Below, in pieces: positions 23,726 through 34,427 of a stretch of DNA of 64,000 nucleotides (positions within the stretch are counted from its first letter, which is position 1; each line of letters begins with the position of its first letter). Location: positions 7,006,001-7,070,000 of the forward strand of contig JBANAY010000004.1 in NCBI GenBank assembly GCA_037952775.1, given 5' to 3'. Source of the stretch: Clonostachys chloroleuca (lineage: Eukaryota > Ascomycota > Sordariomycetes > Hypocreales > Bionectriaceae). A model generated the notes under the pieces. It ran no database searches and was not told where the DNA came from. It worked only from the letters and a program-made list of their open reading frames with translations. Position numbers and translations under genes: made by a program.

Positions 23726-24886
23726 ATGCCTCCGCGCCTAGGCTTTCGCAAGTCCCGCAATGGATGCCTCAAGTGCAAAGAACGTCGCGTCAAGGTGAGT
23801 AGCGCACAGTCGAGAACGTGGCCGTGATGAACAAATCCCGATTAATACTCCTTCGTTCGACGACAGTGCGACGAGCAGCTCCCGTGCTCGGCGTGTGTGA
23901 GGCACGGCATCGAGTGCAGCCTCGTCGCGTCCAGGGCCCCGAGCGAGATGCGCGGGGATCAGAGCCTGGTGTCGTCATCGGAAAGCCCTCAGTCGCGGTT
24001 TGAGGGAGATCCCTTCTCCGTCTTCGACAGCTCTGCCGCCAGGCTGCATGGCCAAGAGCCCGACGTGCAATGGCGCATCGATCTGGAGCTGATGCACCAC
24101 CTGACCTCCGTCACCTGGAACACGCTCCCCAAAGGACCCGGCCGCCAAGAGATCTGGCAGGTCGCTCTCCCGCGGCTGGCGCTAGAGCAAGGGAACGAGT
24201 TTGTCCTTCACCAGCTCCTTGCCGTGGCAGCATACCACATGGCCTTCCTGCATCCCGACGACCATGTGCGCCATGCCGTGCGAGCCTCCCAGCACCAGGA
24301 TAGCGCCATTCAGGGCTTAAGGACAGCAGTCGCCAACATCAACGAAACCAATTGCCACGCCATATTCGCGACCGCTTCAATCCTGACCATCAGTGCCTTT
24401 GCTTCGCACTCCATGGGCATGGCCCAAGACCTAGGGCCGCCCACGCTAGACAGTTTGATTGAAGTCTTCTCGCTTGTCCGTGGAGTACATAGAATTCTAA
24501 ACAGTTGGGAAAATGTCATTTTCAAAGGGCCCTTGGGACAGCTACTGGATCTTGGTATTCACGACTCTGAATCGCCTCTGCTCTCAGCGATCCTGCGTGA
24601 GCTTGAAGAATTCGCCGCATCCAACAGCCCTCACTTCGGGGCGCATTCGCTGATAACATGCATCAAGTTTGCGAATTTGAAAGGCTACGATTCAGAGCTG
24701 CGAGTCGTCAACATGTGGGCCACCTACTTCAGCCACGAATTCTTCAATTCCCTTTACACACGCGAGGTTCCCACCATGGAGGCGCTCAACTACTATGTCC
24801 GCATTTTGGAGGCTGTTGAGTCCAACCATTGGTACCTGACGGGCTGGAGTAGTGGCGTACGCAGGGATATAGAGACAAACAAATGA
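23726..24886 (+). CDS. small Zn2Cys6 transcription factor, sterol-regulator-like layout
   Basis: Two exons, 23726-23794 and 23867-24886, give 362 aa. The zinc cluster crosses the intron: GCLKCKERRVK then CDEQLPCSACVRHGIEC, a perfect C-x2-C-x6-C-x5-C-x2-C-x6-C. The basic lead-in RLGFRKSRNGC and the compact ~360-400-aa size match the group of fungal regulators that includes UPC2-type sterol regulators, although assignment to that function is not justified by sequence alone. The rest is a helical ligand/regulatory domain (LHQLLAVAAYHMAFLH). Confidence 0.88.
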
Positions 24887-25383
24887 TGAGGCCGGGTTGG
24901 TATTCAAACTACCACAGAGTGCATAGCCGTACGCGGCTTGAAATTCTTGAGTCAACCCGGATCGCGTCAGGTCTGAAACCCGACTTTTATTTGTGTTTGC
25001 CATTTGAGGCAAAGTGTAGCAACAACTTGTTAGGAACACATCTCTAATAATATACTTATATATCCGTACTTAGCCACCTAGATCAGTGTTGAGCAACTTA
25101 CCAAGCATAAATCAATCATCAGCGGGAAACTCATACCAACCCTGGTAAAGCTATTGTCGTGCTATTCGTAGTTGGTTTCGATTGCGAGCGATTGAAATTT
25201 TCATTGGGTTTAGGTTCCTTTTCTAATTTCATCCTCAAACAACGCTGGTGCTGTATTTTGGCCACACAGGTACGAAATGGGCTTCGGCATTTTATTCAAG
25301 TCTCCAGCAATTTACTCACAAAGTCCCCTTCTATTATAACTAAAAATAATAGAATAAGAGATAAATTTAGAAGAATATAATAT

Positions 25384-25406
25384 CATAATAATAATAATAA
25401 TAATAA
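25384..25406. repeat. AAT microsatellite
   Basis: Tandem ATA/AAT triplets in AT-rich DNA downstream of the small zinc-cluster gene. No function is suggested. Confidence 0.85.
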
Positions 25407-25492
25407 GGAATATTTTGAAACAGATATCTATTCGAGAAACTGCAAGCTTTGTGATGCTTTAGGGTAGGTAGCCAGGAGTGACGTCTAACAAA

Positions 25493-25530
25493 ACGCGTCG
25501 CTCCACAGACGCGTCACTCCACAGACGCGT
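25493..25530. repeat. tandem 16-bp repeat carrying three ACGCGT sites
   Basis: ACGCGT occurs at 25493, 25509 and 25525, each followed by TC and then a CTCCACAG-type spacer: a 16-bp tandem unit. ACGCGT is the MluI cell-cycle box recognised by MBF in yeasts. Here no gene start is close, so a regulatory role is uncertain. Confidence 0.7.
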
Positions 25531-26203
25531 CAAGGCCGTGTTGGTTTTGGCCTGCTGACATAAGCCTTGATGGTCCGCTCAATTTCTTCCCTCAAAGTTC
25601 AATTCACTGTCCACTTACCAGATTGAGTGACTGCTGATGCCAAGTATGCGGCTTTCGAGAATGCATAAATCAAAACCAAATAATACCCTGATCTTCTCGT
25701 CCACATCCATAACTTTTCATACCAACAAGATACATCTGAGAGCGGATTTCTCCACCCAAAGTACTGCTCTTGGCATACATAGCCTTATACCTCTGTAGAT
25801 CCCGCTGGCTCGAGCAGCTCGCCGCTGATGAAGGTGCTTGTATGCGCTGAAGCAGCTGCTGCAGCCGCTGTTGGTTGAAGCTGCTGTTGAAGCCGCTGCT
25901 TGCGGCAGATCGGCGATAGCTTCACTAACCACCCTGTTGCCGTGGATACAGTCAAAATAAAGAGATATGAATTAGAAGGGATATAGATATGGCCTCTTTT
26001 CTAGCGCTAGATCTAGAAGTCCATTGGATGCTAGATGAAGGCGTTAAATAGCTGAATTTTCCTTGGTAACTTCCTGTATTGCGTAAGCGATATATTAGAC
26101 AGATTTATATAGATCCACAGATAGGGGTATAAGAGATAATGTATTAATTTTTGGTGCTGAAAGAGGTATAGCCGCTGAAAATACCCCTCTTTTATATCTT
26201 TGT

Positions 26204-27182
26204 TTACTTCAAGGGTGCAATAATAGGCACCCAGAATCTCAACCAACTCTTTTCCCACCTCTCGTTCACTTCCTTTTTTCTCGCCTTCCTTTCTTCTGCC
26301 TTCTTTTCTTTTGCTTTTTTCTTTTTCGCTTTCTTTTCCTCTGCCTCCTTTTCTTTCGCTTCCTTTTCCTTTGCTTTCTCTTCCTTTGCTACCTTTTCCT
26401 TTTCCTCCTTTTCCTTTGCTTCCTCTTCCTTTGCTTCCTTTTCCTCTGCTTCCTTTCCCTTTCCCTTCTTTTCTCTCACTGCTTTTAGCGACATTGCATT
26501 AAGTCCCGGATTTACATGTCCTGTAGCATCGTGACCACCGCCAAACTCATCTGAACGGTAGAAAAAGAAGTAGGCCTCCGCAAGACCTTCGCAACCGAGC
26601 TTGCTCCATACATGACTGACTTTCTTGCACTGATTTCTCAGACTATAAAGTATCAGCAAGAACTTTCCTTCTTGTTTTTTCCCTCCCTCGAATTGCGTGT
26701 GTGCGTGTAGTTGGAGGGTGTGAGGAGTATCTTATTGAGGAGGAGAGTGTTGCAACTTACTCGACCAGGAGCTGCTCGTCGACCCTCTTTTTTCCACGGA
26801 TATTGAAGCGACCCTGCTTTCGGTAGTTTGCGTAGCCGAAATCATGACGCTGGCAGCCGGGCTGGTTGTTTGATCCTGTTAGCGCAGACTCTACGGGTGT
26901 AATGAACCCCTGCCCACGTAAGTTAAGGGGAAGGCAGCTTAGGGTCCTTACCGTGAAGTCGAAGTTGAAGGGATTAGCTGGGGCAGTAGTGCAGCCATCG
27001 CTGGTCCAGTTCAGAGAGGGAGGGTCCTTGGCCTCGCGTTTGGCAAGGAATTCAGGCAGGGTCAGGTTGAAGATGTAGTAGTCGACAAGGGCGGTTTCGT
27101 TGTTCTTCAAAGGCTCCGAACTGTACGAAGTAGGCATGGCGAGAGCGCCCGCAGCGAATGCAAAGACCGTGGAGAGCTTCAT
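26204..27182 (-). CDS. secreted fungal phospholipase A2 with Lys/Glu-rich C-terminal tail
   Basis: Two exons, 27182-26761 and 26642-26204, give 286 aa. Residues 1-19 are a signal peptide (MKLSTVFAFAAGALA). The catalytic motif CQRHDFGY (His113-Asp114) is the hallmark of microbial/fungal group XIV sPLA2. The next exon carries the usual Cys-bearing helix (LRNQCKKVSHVW, KLGCEGLA). A further in-frame intron may lie between FDFT and the CQRH motif, where a GTAAGG donor is visible, which would shorten the protein by 14 or 21 residues. After the PLA2 core, about 75 residues are almost only Lys, Glu and Ala in repeated AKEKEAKE-like blocks, then a short non-repeat end (RWEKSWLRFWVPI). Fungal sPLA2s normally end near the core, so the tail is unusual. 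Confidence 0.85.
26264..26480. repeat. homopyrimidine/homopurine tract encoding the KE-rich tail
   Basis: About 215 bp in which the plus strand is nearly all C and T, built of CTTCCTTTTCCTTTG-like units. It is the coding sequence of the Lys/Glu-rich end of the phospholipase on the minus strand. Such tracts can expand by slippage and can adopt triplex structures. Confidence 0.85.
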
Positions 27183-28088
27183 CGTCGGTTTGTGTGGGCG
27201 CAAGAAGACAAGAGGAGTGGGATCTTAGTCTTGGAAGAATTGAGGAATGGGAGTTCAGACTTGGAAGAATTCATTTACGATCTTTACTGGGGTCACAGCC
27301 GAGTTATACACACACATGCATTGGCTGAGCCCTTATTAGAGTTTGGCGGTAGCAATGCCTGTGCTCAGTCTGCATCATGCTGAAGATTTGATGATCTGTG
27401 TTTTTGTAGGTTCTGGTATTGGCCAGTATTTGCCGTCAAGAAAAACTTCGCATAATCTATAAAGCTTAAACTTCGTATCTCACATCCCTTGCCCAATACA
27501 AAAATACAACGCGATGTTGATATTGTTTGGCGCGAAGCTTCAAGCTCTATTCAGCCGCGCAATGGTCCTTGGCTTTCTTTACAACTTGAACTACCTCATG
27601 TCGAGGTGGCTGTATTGCGCGAGGCACGAGAAATGTTTCCGAAGGCCAACCCTGCTGTTCTTCTTCCTCAACTCACATATTAACACCTTACTTTTCTCTT
27701 CTTATGATGGGTCGCCTGACTAATGAGCCACCCGTGAGGCATGTTTTCACCACACGGAATCTTTGTTTACACGTTTCTTTCACGAGTCTCACCTATTACG
27801 GCTTGGTTTGTAATTCTTCCTGTTCCCACATTATGCAAGGTTCAGCCTACCACGTCACGAGCCACAAATTTGGAGTTTGAATTAGGCTTCCTCGTATATG
27901 TTGCTTGATGACTACCCCGCTCAGGCAGCAGCACTTGGCACTTTGCCGCCTCACGTCAGCATTCAGGCAAAACCTTTGGGTTCTCAATCAAAAGCTTTTT
28001 CTCGATCATCGATTCATAGGAGAATAAAGTTGTCTCTTTGCCGCAAAAAAAAACTTTAATCTATAACGCCCGAGTTGGAAATGCAGAT
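27183..28088. other. divergent intergenic region
   Basis: About 0.9 kb between the divergent phospholipase and hexosaminidase genes. Short frames near 27490-27720 lack family signal. Nothing else is seen. Confidence 0.5.
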
Positions 28089-29609
28089 ATGATCCCACAT
28101 CCAAAGTTAATCACCAAGGCGCAGGGCATTATCCAGGTGTCAAACCCGGAGCCCACCACTTCCATCGACGAGACGCTTCCAAGCGAAGGGTATAAGCTCG
28201 ATATAGGCAGTTCCAAGGACGGGGCCGTACACATCACGGGCGGCTCTGCTGCAGGGGTATTCTATGGAAAGCAGACCTGGAAGCAGCTGCTGCCACCGTC
28301 CCTGCTGCGTCACACCGACGGTGGCCGTGAAGGGCCATGGTCAGTCCAGGCGCAGCTGATAGAGGATTCCCCTCGCTTCGCCTGGCGCGGCGTCATGCTG
28401 GACACGGCCCGCCACTTCATGCCCCTGCCCGACGTACTGCGCTTCATTGACCTGGCCGCATTCCACAAGCTCAATGTGCTGCATCTGCACCTGACGGACG
28501 ACCAAGGGTGGCGAATCCCGGTCGACAAGTGGCCGCAGCTCACCGTGGTGGGGTGCTGGCGCAAGAGGACGATGCTGGGCTCGACGATCCACGATGCGTA
28601 TGACGCGCGACCGCATGGTGGGTTCTATTCCAGGCAAGACTTGCAGGAGATCGTGGCGTTTGCGGCGGAGAGGCACATCACCGTGGTGCCTGAGGTCGAT
28701 ATGCCTGGACACATGCAAGCTGCCATATCTGCGTATCCAGAGCTTGGAAACGGAGCAAAGGTTGGCGTAATGGAAGAATGGGGCATCTCCAAACACGTGC
28801 TCAATATGTCGGACCAAGTCCTGGATTTCTGCAAGGATGTGCTTGACACGGTTTGTGACATATTCCCCAGCGAGGTTGTAGGTATCGGAGGGGACGAATG
28901 CCCTCATGACGAGTGGAAGGCAAGTCCTTCTGTGCAAGCCCGGATGAAGGAGTTGGGTCTCCCCAACGAGAGCGCTTTGCACGGATGGTTCGTTGCGCAA
29001 ATGGCAGACCATCTACGTTCTCGCTCTCGTCGGGCATTTGGTTGGGACGAGATTTTGGCCGGAGGAGAACGAACACCCGCCGATGTACTGATAGGGGCCT
29101 GGAGAGGTTTTGACCCGATCAGTATTGCAGCCCAGCGCGGATTCGAGGTAATCGCCTGCCCCGACATGGCGGCTTATTTAGACTTCCGCCAGTCCGAGCA
29201 CGAAGATGAGCCTACACCGGTGGGGACAGTGCTTTCGGTCGATGTTGTGTATGCGTTTGAGCCAGTCCCCGGGGGTTTGACCGAGGACGAGAAGAAGCGA
29301 GTCATTGGATGTCAGGCCAACATTTGGACGGAGCATATGGAGAGCGCTCGCAGGGTGGACTACATGGCCTACCCAAGGCTTTGCGCCATGGCTGAAGTAG
29401 CATGGGGCAAACCGCCTTCGGACGAGGAGACTGAGAGTTTCAAAGACCGCCTCGAGGCACATTTCCAGAGGCTGGACGCGCTCGGGGTCAACTACCGACC
29501 AAGTAGTGGCCCGCGGCCTTGGGATGCCAGGCCCGATGCTCTAGGGAAGCCACGTTCGATGGAGGATCGCCTTGAGAAGCAGCCCAGGTTCATTGCTGAC
29601 TTGCTGTAG
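28089..29609 (+). CDS. GH20 beta-N-acetylhexosaminidase, no signal peptide
   Basis: Single-exon 506-aa protein. Residues 1-~85 are the GH20b lead domain (ITGGSAAGVFYGKQTWKQLL). The catalytic barrel starts near FAWRGVMLDTARHF and carries HLTDDQGWRIP, the catalytic Asp-Glu pair in GIGGDECP (D269-E270), and WDEILAGG. It removes terminal GlcNAc/GalNAc from chitooligosaccharides or glycoconjugates. The ATG at 28089 is the first in frame; no signal peptide is seen, so the enzyme appears intracellular, unlike the secreted NagA-type fungal enzymes. Lack of introns and the bacterial-style N-terminus make an old bacterial origin possible; this is inference. Confidence 0.9.
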   Translation: MIPHPKLITKAQGIIQVSNPEPTTSIDETLPSEGYKLDIGSSKDGAVHITGGSAAGVFYGKQTWKQLLPPSLLRHTDGGREGPWSVQAQLIEDSPRFAWRGVMLDTARHFMPLPDVLRFIDLAAFHKLNVLHLHLTDDQGWRIPVDKWPQLTVVGCWRKRTMLGSTIHDAYDARPHGGFYSRQDLQEIVAFAAERHITVVPEVDMPGHMQAAISAYPELGNGAKVGVMEEWGISKHVLNMSDQVLDFCKDVLDTVCDIFPSEVVGIGGDECPHDEWKASPSVQARMKELGLPNESALHGWFVAQMADHLRSRSRRAFGWDEILAGGERTPADVLIGAWRGFDPISIAAQRGFEVIACPDMAAYLDFRQSEHEDEPTPVGTVLSVDVVYAFEPVPGGLTEDEKKRVIGCQANIWTEHMESARRVDYMAYPRLCAMAEVAWGKPPSDEETESFKDRLEAHFQRLDALGVNYRPSSGPRPWDARPDALGKPRSMEDRLEKQPRFIADLL

Positions 29610-30134
29610 ATTGAGATTCTGTCTTCAATTTATCTCACGTCTCTTGCAAGACGACTAAGTGAAGAAGTTTCAATTGTTCTGTTAGAACCAACTACCAGGT
29701 GTTATAAGCTCGTTAGTAGTAAACATTGATTTCGCTCTTGGGTTGCTATATTCCCTGAACCATGCTTGCCAAGGGGAATGGCGTCATCGCTATCCAATTG
29801 AAACTCCATCTGTTCAGCTCATTCGGTTCAAGATCCATTTTTCTAAGTTCTCAAAGTAAGCTTGAGAAACGAGGCAGGCTATCCTAGCATGGATCGCGAA
29901 AACTAATCGACACTGTCCAGAAGCGGCAACTATTGTCAGCTATGTCAGCTACCATGCGCGGCTTCGGTCAAGCTTTTAGGCCGTCTAGTGTTTCTAGATG
30001 ATAAATTTATCCGTGTGATCCTGATTTTCCTTAACTCCGATGACAGTGAAAAATATAAATAATTGTTCACATTGCCCGTTTATAATCGTGCTTTAACCCT
30101 GGGAACTATCAGAAAACTGAACCTCCTTGCCAAC
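29610..30134. other. intergenic
   Basis: 525 bp between two same-strand genes. No coding signal seen; AT-rich promoter region of the crotonase-like gene. Confidence 0.5.
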
Positions 30135-31145
30135 ATGCAGCACCCTGGTCTTATCCCGTTCATCCTCGTCATTGCAGCATCAGCATTGGCTGCTTGCCAG
30201 GCAACTTCAACAGGATTTATCCGTGTCACAAAGGTTACTCCCTCATACTGGAGAGCAACTTTTTCAAACGCTCCATTCAATCTACTGAGCTCCAACTTTT
30301 ACCTCGACTTCTATGCGCTCGTCGATCAGCTTGAAAACGACCAAGAGGTCAAAGTTGTAGTCTTCGACTCCGAGGTTCCAGACTTTTGGATCTCGCGCAT
30401 CGACATAGCCAACCCTGCCCCAGCAGAATTGTCCTCTGAAGTCTGGTGGGGTAATGTGACTCGTCTTAGCAACCTGCCGTTGATTACAGTGGCCTCCATT
30501 CGTGGAATTACTCGAGGAGCCGGCGTGGAGCTTGCCTCTGCCTTGGACGTCAGATTTGGAAGCAGAGAAAAGGCTGTCTTTAATCAAATCGAGGTTGGCT
30601 TTGGTAAGTAGAAGGCCCATACTACGAACGCCGGGAAAATTGCTGATCACGCTTTTCTGTGAGTAGGTTTAACCCCAAGCTCGGGGATGGCACTACTGCC
30701 CATGTTGTTGGGCCGGTCAAGAGCACTGGAGGTTGCCATTGGGGCCGATGATATTGACGCTGATACGGCCGCACTGTATGGGTGTATGTCGTGATTCCCC
30801 CTCCTGATCTTTATCTGCGCTAACATTTCTTAACCGGCTCAAGGGATCAATCGAGCAATCGCGGATGACTCATTCGAAAGCTTCGTTGATACTTTTGCTC
30901 GCCGCGTGGCTGGCTGGGACCACGATGTTATAGCCGTAACGAAGAAATTAATCAACAAAAACGCGGGATTTCCAACGATGGAGGCGTGGCGCGAAGGGTA
31001 TGAGGCGGGTCAGGCTTCTCTTTCTAAGCCAGTGCTTCAAGAACGGCTACCTGCGGTTATCAGGGCTGGATTAGGGTCAAATATCACCTTTGAGAAGAAT
31101 CTGTCGCAGGAGACATTGAAGTTTACAGGGGAGGGGCCATTCTAG
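30135..31145 (+). CDS. enoyl-CoA hydratase/isomerase (crotonase) family protein with N-terminal signal peptide
   Basis: Three exons, 30135-30603, 30667-30783 and 30844-31145, give 295 aa. The crotonase core is clear: ITVASIRGITRGAGVELASALDVRFGS-type oxyanion segment (split here for length: SIRGITRGAG and ELASALDVRF), then the GFGLTPSSG loop and YGWINRAI, both restored only by the splices. Unusually, the first ~20 residues form a hydrophobic signal-like segment (LIPFILVIAASALAACQA), so the product may enter the secretory pathway. A conserved catalytic Glu is not obvious (the loop reads NQIEVGFG). It could be a non-canonical crotonase. An internal Met after the signal segment is not available nearby. 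Confidence 0.82.
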
Positions 31146-31415
31146 GTCCAGATGAAACAGTTTACATAGTATTTATTGTTCTGCAAAGAATCAAAGGGCC
31201 TCAAATACAGCTTCCACTCAATGATGTCGACTCTCATGCAGGGGTGTCTCATCAGACCAATGAATCAGCCGATGACCGGTGACGCGGCCCCTCATATCGA
31301 ACCAAGCGTCGATAGATAACAATTCCTTTTCGTTCGGCACGCACTTTGATTTCTAAATCCCCTCATGAGCTGCTATTAACCATAAAACTTAAGTTCCAAT
31401 ATAGTGTGTGGTGGT

Positions 31416-33400
31416 ATGCTTTATAGACTCATGAGGTCTAGAACGCTCGTGGCGTATATCGCGCTGCTGTTCGACGTCTCTCAGCCAGTTTCGGCCGAAT
31501 CCTCTTTTTACCTCAATTTCTCTTCGCCGGCCCCGTACGTTTTTTCCACTGTTGCGAGCCTCCTTCGTCAATGGCCGAACACGTTTTTCCCGAATGGCCA
31601 TGCGATCGCAGCTGGAACTGTCGCGCCTCATTCCTTGCTGTATCATGGTAGGCATGACAACGATATGCCCTCAAGTCCCGAGTGGCTTGCCTTTGATTCA
31701 GAAATGGCATATGGCATCATGGGCTCTTTGCCTGACTCCCGTCTCCTGACCTACCGCACTGAGCGCAAGGTCGGATTTTTGTATTTCGATGGGATGTCTG
31801 CTAATTTGATGAGCAACGGGGTTGAGTCTCAGATGACGTTTCTCTATGGTGACAGTGACAGTGTGCCCAAGTACCCGCATGGCCCTCCAGGGAGACCACC
31901 GAGGCCACCAAACAAACCCCCAAGTTATTTGAACGAAGACAGGACTGAAGAGTGGAATCCGCTCGATGACGAGTATTTCCGAGCCAAAGGACTCTGCAGC
32001 TGGATCGAAGAACACAACTTGGGTGGCCTCGGATGGGGTATCGAGGCTATTGTGCGGATGAACGCAGGTTTTGAGCTCATATGGTGCAATTTTGAGTCGC
32101 CATCCCTCAAACTTGTCTCAAACATCAACATGTCGACCCCTCAGCTGGAGGATCCCCCATTAGGGGATCTTTTATTGGACGATACGCAGATGCCATTAGC
32201 CAGGTCAGATACACCCGAGGGCCCGCATGGTCCAGGGATGACCGACCCCAGCGAGGCCTTTCGGGGAGTCGCAAACTGGATGTGGTTCACCGCGGCGACA
32301 AGGCGTTACGGGTCGCTAGGCACAATTGGGACCGGACCAGGAAGGGGAGAGGCTCGTGCCAAAGTGAACACCTGCGGTCTATTCACTTTTTACCATACTA
32401 GTCTCCAGGGCCAGGATGCTTCCCGTATCGAGACTGAAAGAAGAGCCTTGAATATCTCTGCTGATGGAAAATGGGGTGCTCCTGATGACAAGAACGTTAG
32501 GAAGCATGCGCTGGAACAACTCATGAGGCGAAGACGACTTCATCATACCAGCAACGTGACTAAAGATGATGGTGTGCACATGCGTGCCATGGTTGAAAAT
32601 GGCCTGCGTGCTATCATTGAAAGCGATGGGGCAAGAGAGGTAACAACCTGTAGCGGAGTTGACTGGCAACTCACTGCAGAGGAGATCATCATATTCTATG
32701 GCGACAATTTGCGGACGCTACATGACTTGCTCGCTGGAGTCTCCGGTCAATCACAGCGTGACTGGCTGCGGTCGATACGATCGTTGACACATTGGTTGAT
32801 TATGCCGTTTTTTGAATATCCGCCGAAACCGTACACCGAAGACAGCCTTCGAGATTACTTTTCCATGGACTCATCAGCGGCAGTAGACGCTGTTTCAAGG
32901 TGTACTAGTCAGTATGATATCGAGAAGAACGATCATTTGAATGAAGGAGAGCAACATCTCGCTTGGGCTGTTAGGGAGACACTGCATGGCATCTGTCATT
33001 CCACCTTCGTGATTGGCCTGGGAGTTGAGATGCAATGGCTTTTGTATTTCAACAAAAATGAAGCCCAAGTCACGCTGGACTTGGAAAGTTCTCGATGTCA
33101 TTGGAAGGCGGTGATCGAGGAGCTTATGGCGTGGTTGGGATGGGCAGATCTTTGGGCTGGATGTAAAGGGCCCTGCAAGCCTGACGTGAGTTCATCCACT
33201 GAAAACAAAATTCACAAGCTGACGAGAATGTATAGGAGCGTTGCTATATTCCCATGTGGCCGACAATCAACAATGGTATGTGGGAACATGGCCCACGCGA
33301 AGACGAACACGACGGAAGAAGACCGTGGGGGAATGGGGATCGGTATCTTTGGGAACCTACGTGTGTAAATATTTCTTCTTTTGGTTCAATGAAGATGTGA
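31416..33400 (+). CDS. secreted or membrane-anchored fungal protein of unknown function
   Basis: Two exons, 31416-33185 and 33236-33400, give 644 aa. The splice restores a Cys- and Trp-rich end (RCYIPMWPTINN, RYLWEPTCVN). The start has a hydrophobic signal-like stretch (LVAYIALLFDVSQPVSA). Typical blocks are GHAIAAGTVAPHSLLYHGRHD, SPEWLAFDSEMAYGIMGS and KVGFLYFDG; a Pro-rich linker (PPGRPPRPPNKPP) lies near residue 160. I recall similar sequences as a conserved, uncharacterised fungal group but can name no domain. The start could also be the Met 15 bases on (31431). Confidence 0.7.
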
Positions 33401-33483
33401 GCTGCGAATTCATTGCGATGGATATACCCGTAAATATGACTTCCCGTCTCTAAAGTACATATATGTTTGTGGATATGCTAATC

Positions 33484-34427
33484 TCAGTTGAGATTAAGCG
33501 GTATATGGCTCTTCAAGAACTTGTTAACTTCCTTCTGGAACTCTTCAGGCTCATCCTGTGCCGGATTATGACCCGAGTTCTCGAAGATAACAAGCTCACT
33601 ATTCTTGACCCCCCCAGCGATGACCTCCGCCGCTTCCACTGGACAAATGGGATCGTGTCGCCCAACAGCCACAAGGACAGGAACAGCTATACTTCCTAGT
33701 TTGTCCCTGACATCAAACCTCGGGGGTTGAACGACCAAGCAGCGTTATGAACCTCCCAGTGAAGACCTAGCCCATCATTCGCGAGATCAAACGCAGGCGG
33801 GGCAGATGAAGCTGGCCCCTCCTTTTCGGGGGTGTAGATGGCCATGATTTCAGCCAGTCCTTTTTCCGCGTCCTCTCGATTGATACAAGTTCCCGACCAC
33901 AGCCGCACTTGTCGAGCAGGATCCGGCGAGATGCGGGGGGACGTCAGACATGAGCGCAAGGCCCCCAGACCCCCGCGATAACCAAAAGCCCAGGTATCAC
34001 GTAGAATCAAGGCAGATAGCCGATTCTGATACTTCAAAGCATAGGTTAGTGCGACAAATCCTCCGTAAGAATATCCGGCAAGGACGAATGTCTCTGCTTG
34101 AGCCCATTCCCTATCGTCTTAGATTAGTAAATGCTCTTCGCGGGAAGGTAGGAAACGGAGAAGTCCTTACCGCAGCTCATCAACATCAGACGCCCATTGA
34201 TCATCAGTAAATGGACCCTTTAGATCACTTCTTCCACTTCCTCGGGCGTCGTATACAAGAACACGGAAGTTGTCAGCAAGGAACTGATACTGGACTTCTG
34301 TTTCATGAGTGGACAGTCCTGGGCCACCATGCAACGCTATCAGGAGTGGCTTGGTCTTATTTTCGTTGCCAAAGACCCAGACTTGCAGGTTTGTGCCATC
34401 CTTGAGCTGGACGTTTATTTGAGACAT
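33484..34427 (-). CDS. peptidase S33-type alpha/beta hydrolase (proline iminopeptidase-like), frameshifted as given
   Basis: Exon 1 is 34427-34171 and exon 2 is 34110-33484 (GTAAGG/GATAG intron with CTAAT branch). Motifs are HGGPG (oxyanion), DARGSGRSD, nucleophile elbow GYSYGG, late Asp in GRHDPICP and His in NSGHNPAQ. The family removes N-terminal Pro or hydrolyses amides/esters in the cytosol. The frame breaks at the G5 run 33722-33726 (minus-strand C5): upstream ends ...NAAWSFNP, downstream resumes RFDVRDKLGSIAVP. One added C gives 294 aa. An upstream ATG (34553) is in frame but outside the family's usual length. It is divergent from the MFS gene next door and may share its control. Confidence 0.83.

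Larger units (their letters stand above)
24887..26203. other. gene-free, repeat-bearing intergenic stretch
   Basis: 1.3 kb without a supported gene. It contains an (AAT)n microsatellite near 25384-25406, three 16-bp-spaced ACGCGT sites near 25493-25530, and a GCT/GCC-rich trinucleotide-like tract near 25850-25910. A short minus-strand frame over the latter (25717-25932) looks like compositional open frame, not a gene. Confidence 0.5.

Noticed and set aside
25717..25932. Small minus-strand gene over the GCT-rich tract
   Set aside because: Composition-driven open frame with no family signal or clear start context.
27490..27723. Small plus-strand genes between phospholipase and hexosaminidase
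   Set aside because: Two overlapping short frames, no recognisable motif, no splice support.
33236..33368. Read-through end of the unknown secreted protein to 33368
   Set aside because: Removing the 50-bp GTGAGT/TATAG intron gives a Cys/Trp-rich end that looks like real protein; the read-through end looks random.
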